Shown one piece after another: positions 1 to 6,319 of a stretch of 6,319 nt of DNA. Location: NCBI GenBank assembly GCA_024279045.1, contig JAJRRZ010000029.1:1-6319 (forward strand), written 5' to 3'. Each line of letters opens with the position of its first letter. Within the stretch, counting starts at the first letter, position 1. Origin of the DNA: Alphaproteobacteria bacterium (lineage in GTDB: Bacteria > Pseudomonadota > Alphaproteobacteria > Rhizobiales > Aestuariivirgaceae). Made by a program: the position numbers and the translations under genes. The notes beneath the pieces were generated by a model. The model was given only the letters and a program-made list of their open reading frames with translations, was not told the origin of the DNA and ran no database searches.

Positions 1-1
1 G

Positions 2-514
2 CCGCTGGTGAATTTCATGGAACGCTTTGTCGCTTCGCGCCAGTTTCAGCAGGTATTCGAGGAAGGCATGCGCCTGGTGGAAGAAACCGCCGACTTTCTC
101 GACGGGCCGGGCCGCAGGCTGGCCCGCGGCATGAACCGCGAGGCCGCCATGGCCTACGCCACGGAAAGCATGAGGCTGACCACGCGGCTGATGCAGCTGG
201 CCTCGTGGTTGCTGTTGCAGCGCGCTGTCGCCGCCGGCGAAATCAGCGAGCAGGACGCCCGCAAGGAGCAGGAGAACATCAACCTGCAGGGCCTCAACCA
301 GGACATGGACGAAGCCACCCTCGCGCAATTGCCGGACGGGCTTGTTGCCCTCATCGAACGCGGCCATGCGCTGTATGAGCGGGTACTGCGGCTGGACGAG
401 AAGATCCGCCATCGCGATATTGCCGGCAATGAAGGGAAAGCCGCCGACAATCCGCTCTCTAGCATGCTGAACCGCATCAACAGCGAGTTCGGTCCTTGCG
501 ACGGCGAGAAATGA
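2..514 (+). CDS. rcdA: RcdA-like regulator of CtrA degradation (DUF1465 family), probably 5'-partial
   Basis: The protein is recognised as the DUF1465/RcdA family, found mainly in alphaproteobacteria. In Caulobacter, RcdA is a small dimeric helical adaptor that works with CpdR and PopA to bring CtrA and other substrates to the ClpXP protease at the cell pole. Counting from the GTG at 8, there are 168 residues. Family-typical stretches are the N-terminal ERFVAS (5-10), LVEETADFLDGPGR (23-36) and the long helix MAYATESMRLTTRLMQ (48-63), followed by ASWLLLQRAV. The last 30 or so residues look polar and loose, as in the disordered tail of known RcdA. There is no signal peptide or membrane segment. 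The frame stays open to the left edge (Pro-Leu before the GTG), and homologues usually begin several residues earlier, so the true start is probably outside the window; GTG 8 and ATG 17 are alternatives. The family call is strong. That it acts on CtrA here is inferred from family membership. Confidence 0.87.
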   Translation, partial: PLVNFMERFVASRQFQQVFEEGMRLVEETADFLDGPGRRLARGMNREAAMAYATESMRLTTRLMQLASWLLLQRAVAAGEISEQDARKEQENINLQGLNQDMDEATLAQLPDGLVALIERGHALYERVLRLDEKIRHRDIAGNEGKAADNPLSSMLNRINSEFGPCDGEK

Positions 515-557
515 CTCTCGCCATACCCCACGCCCGCCGCAGGCCTTATCGAATGCC

Positions 558-570
558 CCCGCATGGCGGG
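558..570. repeat. Short inverted repeat downstream of rcdA (copy 1 of a CCCGC-ATGGCGGG motif)
   Basis: CCCGC (558-562) and GCGGG (566-570) form a 5-bp perfect stem around the loop ATG. No T-run follows, so this is not a classical intrinsic terminator. It could protect the 3' end of the rcdA mRNA. Nearly the same sequence recurs at 882-895 with one extra base in the loop. Confidence 0.35.
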
Positions 571-651
571 ATACGCCCCCAGGCGCTCCTGTCATGAGAA
601 AAACATACGCCGCGGCCCATGCTTTCATTCCCCGTGCGCCGCACTGTCGCG

Positions 652-667
652 TTAACAGCCGGTTAAC
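652..667. promoter_or_regulatory. Candidate CtrA binding site, TTAA-N7-TTAAC
   Basis: The sequence TTAACAGCCGGTTAAC matches the full CtrA consensus TTAA-N7-TTAAC exactly. The half-sites are at 652-655 and 663-666, 11 bp apart, which is one helical turn and the geometry of a CtrA dimer on one DNA face. These are the only TTAA tetramers I noticed in this GC-rich window. CtrA is the master cell-cycle response regulator of many alphaproteobacteria and can activate or repress. The site lies 138 bases after the rcdA stop and 332 bases before the gltB start, so its target may be gltBD, a short RNA, or nothing. The motif match is seen directly; binding is inferred. Confidence 0.55.
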
Positions 668-669
668 CC

Positions 670-691
670 GCCTTGCCGGGCCGGGGCTTTT
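670..691 (+). terminator. Weak terminator-like hairpin with T4 tail
   Basis: GCCTTG (670-675) can pair with CGGGGC (682-687), using two G-U pairs, around a 6-base loop, and TTTT follows at 688-691. The wobble pairs and short T-run make this marginal. It is listed because it immediately precedes the better candidate at 710-735 and could act in tandem with it. Confidence 0.18.
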
Positions 692-709
692 CTGGCATAA
701 CCGCCCAAC

Positions 710-735
710 TGGGACAGAAGTGCTGTCCTATTTTT
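710..735 (+). terminator. Candidate Rho-independent terminator, or dyad operator
   Basis: GGACAG (712-717) and CTGTCC (723-728) are perfect inverted repeats around the 5-base loop AAGTG. The stem extends by a G-U (711/729) and a T-A (710/730) pair, to 8 bp, and is followed directly by TTTTT (731-735). This is the layout of an intrinsic terminator reading left to right. It could end rcdA read-through, end a short transcript started near the CtrA box, or serve as an attenuator ahead of gltB. The same dyad could instead be a protein operator, which sequence alone cannot exclude. In a GC-rich region the T5 run directly after the stem makes the terminator reading more likely. Confidence 0.5.
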
Positions 736-751
736 GCCGAAGTCGGCCACC

Positions 752-766
752 GGCGGGGAACCCGCC
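752..766 (+). other. Strong hairpin in the possible gltB leader
   Basis: GGCGGG (752-757) and CCCGCC (761-766) form a perfect 6-bp all-GC stem around the loop GAA. No T-run follows, so termination is unlikely. If gltB is transcribed from upstream of this point, it would be a stable element of the 5' leader. A GC-rich stem of this size can arise by chance. Confidence 0.35.
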
Positions 767-793
767 AGCGGGGAAATGTGGCCATGGCCGGCA

Positions 794-810
794 AGCGGCT
801 CTGAGCCGCT
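794..810 (+). other. Palindromic hairpin in the possible gltB leader
   Basis: AGCGGCT (794-800) and AGCCGCT (804-810) are perfect inverted 7-bp arms around CTG. As DNA it is an 8-bp-arm palindrome with a single central base, which would also suit a dimeric DNA-binding protein. There is no T-run after it. I cannot assign a regulator. Confidence 0.35.
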
Positions 811-876
811 CTGGAACAGGATTTCGGCAACGCTGCGCATTCTTGCGGCACCGTCTTTATGGCTGGCGGATGGCCA

Positions 877-902
877 CGCCTCCCGCGATGGCGGGCATGG
901 CG
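877..902 (+). repeat. Two-tier hairpin containing copy 2 of the CCCGC-ATGGCGGG motif
   Basis: An inner stem, CCCGC (882-886) with GCGGG (891-895), closes the loop GATG. An outer stem, CGCC (877-880) with GGCG (899-902), is separated from it by a small interior loop. The inner part repeats the element at 558-570, differing by one inserted G. Two copies inside one intergenic region hint at a small dispersed palindromic repeat, though a GC-rich coincidence is possible. Confidence 0.35.
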
Positions 903-943
903 AGGTCTGCAGCGTGGCGCGCGGACAGCACAAGGCACGTATC

Positions 944-974
944 CTGGCGCACCTTCGGCAACCGGAAGCGCCAG
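944..974 (+). promoter_or_regulatory. Stem-loop just upstream of the gltB ribosome binding site
   Basis: CTGGCGC (944-950) pairs perfectly with GCGCCAG (968-974). Inside, TTC/GAA and GG/CC can extend the stem with small bulges around the loop CAA. The base of the hairpin lies 9 bases before the GGGAAAG Shine-Dalgarno, so it would sit next to the ribosome landing site and could influence translation initiation or mRNA stability. It is the longest perfect stem, apart from the 794-810 palindrome, near the gene start. It matches no known riboswitch that I recognise. Confidence 0.4.
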
Positions 975-983
975 CGCATTTAC

Positions 984-990
984 GGGAAAG
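984..990 (+). promoter_or_regulatory. Ribosome binding site of gltB
   Basis: GGGAAAG lies 8 bases before ATG 999, a good purine-rich Shine-Dalgarno at normal spacing. It supports ATG 999 as the gltB start over the in-phase ATG at 594 and over the GTG at 1116, which would leave a propeptide of only 14 residues. Confidence 0.65.
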
Positions 991-998
991 TGGCAGAC

Positions 999-5762
<4,764 letters not shown>

Positions 5763-5776
5763 CATCACCGCAAGCT

Positions 5777-5810
5777 GGCCGCAGGCGCTCTGGCACGGAG
5801 CGCTCCGGCC
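5777..5810 (+). other. Intercistronic hairpin between gltB and gltD
   Basis: GCGCTC (5785-5790) and GAGCGC (5798-5803) form a perfect 6-bp stem with a 7-base loop, and GGCC (5777-5780) can pair with GGCC (5807-5810) as an outer stem across a small interior loop. No T-run follows, so it is not an intrinsic terminator. It could act as an RNA processing or stability element that tunes gltB and gltD levels, but this is inference. The rest of the 83-base spacer shows only the gltD Shine-Dalgarno. Confidence 0.35.
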
Positions 5811-5831
5811 TGTGCGCGATGCAATAACGAC

Positions 5832-5835
5832 AGGA
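5832..5835 (+). promoter_or_regulatory. Weak ribosome binding site of gltD
   Basis: AGGA sits 10 bases upstream of ATG 5846. It is short and slightly far, so it is only modest support for the start. The start is better fixed by the protein, which begins MGKITGFLEI as GltD proteins commonly do. Confidence 0.45.
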
Positions 5836-5845
5836 CCGAACAGTC

Positions 5846-6319
5846 ATGGGCAAGATCACGGGTTTTCTGGAAATCCCCCGCCGCGATCGCGGCTACGAAC
5901 CGGTGGACGAGCGCATCCGGCACTGGAAAGAGTTCGTCATTCCCCTGCCCGATGAAGAGCTGAAGCAACAAGCCGCACGCTGCATGGACTGCGGCATTCC
6001 CTATTGCCACAACGGCTGCCCCATCAACAACCAGATCCCCGACTGGAACGATCTGACTTACCGCGGCGACTGGAAAACCGCCATCGACAACCTGCACTCC
6101 ACCAACAACTTCCCCGAAATCACGGGCCGTGTCTGCCCTGCCCCGTGCGAGGCTGCCTGCACGCTGTATCTGGAAGATATCCCCGTAACCATCAAGACGG
6201 TGGAATGCCAGCTTGCCGACAACGCCTGGCAGCAGGGCTGGGTAACGCCACAGCCGCCGGAGAAGAAAACCGGCAAGCGCGTCGCCATCGTCGGCTCCGG
6301 CCCGGCGGGGCTGGCCGCC
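5846..6319 (+). CDS. gltD: Glutamate synthase (NADPH) small (beta) subunit, 3'-partial
   Basis: The GOGAT beta subunit oxidises NADPH at an FAD site and sends electrons through iron-sulfur clusters to the FMN of GltB. Only the first 158 residues are in the window, about a third of the usual length of roughly 480, and the frame is open to the right edge. The N-terminus MGKITGFLEIPRRDRGY is family-typical. Two conserved cysteine groups follow: Cys46, Cys49, Cys54 and Cys58 in RCMDCGIPYCHNGCP, and Cys97, Cys101 and Cys105 in RVCPAPCEAAC. These belong to the region that binds the 4Fe-4S clusters in the assembled enzyme. The beginning of the FAD-binding Rossmann fold, VAIVGSGPAG, is at 146-155. 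Related iron-sulfur flavoproteins (dihydropyrimidine dehydrogenase N-terminus, NfnB, AegA) share this architecture, but the position right after gltB and the N-terminal sequence point to GltD. It is probably co-transcribed with gltB. Confidence 0.95.
   Translation, partial: MGKITGFLEIPRRDRGYEPVDERIRHWKEFVIPLPDEELKQQAARCMDCGIPYCHNGCPINNQIPDWNDLTYRGDWKTAIDNLHSTNNFPEITGRVCPAPCEAACTLYLEDIPVTIKTVECQLADNAWQQGWVTPQPPEKKTGKRVAIVGSGPAGLAA

Larger units (their letters stand above)
515..998. other. 484-base intergenic region between rcdA and gltB
   Basis: No convincing gene was found here. An open frame starting at ATG 594 runs in phase into gltB, but its translation (rich in Arg, Pro and Ala, with no recognisable motif) does not look like protein, and frames on both strands across the interval look like GC-rich chance openings. 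What the interval does hold is a CtrA-type box, two terminator-like hairpins and several further inverted repeats, listed separately. I see no clear sigma-70 promoter and no sigma-54 (TGGC-N8-TTGC type) promoter. A weak TTGCCG (673-678) / GCATAA (695-700) pair with 16-base spacing lies just after the CtrA box, but it is too poor a match to call. Confidence 0.7.

Noticed and set aside
513..517. GACTC, a GANTC-type CcrM methylation site at the rcdA stop
   Set aside because: A single five-base site overlapping a stop codon is expected by chance and is not close to a recognisable promoter; other GANTC sites occur inside gltB.
594..998. In-phase open frame extending gltB upstream by 135 codons to ATG 594
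   Set aside because: The translation has no GltB-like or other recognisable sequence, the extension would run through the CtrA box and terminator-like hairpins, and ATG 999 has a better Shine-Dalgarno and gives a sensible propeptide length.
515..998. Possible tRNA, 6S RNA or SRP RNA gene in the intergenic region
   Set aside because: The hairpins do not assemble into a cloverleaf, and I could not find the hallmark conserved stretches of these RNAs.
5791..5806. TGGCAC element resembling half of a sigma-54 promoter before gltD
   Set aside because: The required TTGC-type element at the correct spacing is missing; the bases there are part of the GC hairpin.

Overview
This GC-rich window most likely comes from an alphaproteobacterium. 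It holds the end of an RcdA/DUF1465 gene, a family largely confined to that class, followed by the two glutamate synthase (GOGAT) genes gltB and gltD. The intergenic DNA carries a perfect match to the CtrA cell-cycle regulator motif, which fits the same class. I cannot name the genus from the sequence alone.

Layout, all genes on the + strand: (1) 2-514, RcdA/DUF1465, probably missing a few N-terminal codons beyond the left edge. (2) 515-998, a 484-base non-coding interval. It contains a CtrA-type box (652-667), a good candidate intrinsic terminator (710-735), a weaker one (670-691), and a series of hairpins leading up to the gltB ribosome binding site. (3) 999-5762, complete gltB (1587 codons), with the N-terminal propeptide, catalytic Cys54, FMN domain, 3Fe-4S cysteines and C-terminal GXGXG domain all recognisable. 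(4) 5763-5845, an 83-base spacer with one hairpin and a weak Shine-Dalgarno. (5) 5846-6319, the first 158 codons of gltD, which runs off the right edge.

GltB and GltD form the NADPH-dependent glutamate synthase. GltB releases ammonia from glutamine and adds it to 2-oxoglutarate at the FMN site, while GltD takes electrons from NADPH through FAD and passes them on through iron-sulfur clusters. RcdA belongs to a different process: with CpdR and PopA it helps ClpXP degrade CtrA. The gene order therefore places a CtrA-degradation factor next to a central nitrogen-assimilation operon, with a CtrA-like site between them.

The protein-coding content is ordinary and I see no new enzyme system, mobile element, CRISPR array, tRNA or rRNA. 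The part worth a second look is the 515-998 interval, for its CtrA box, terminator-like structures and hairpin-rich possible gltB leader.
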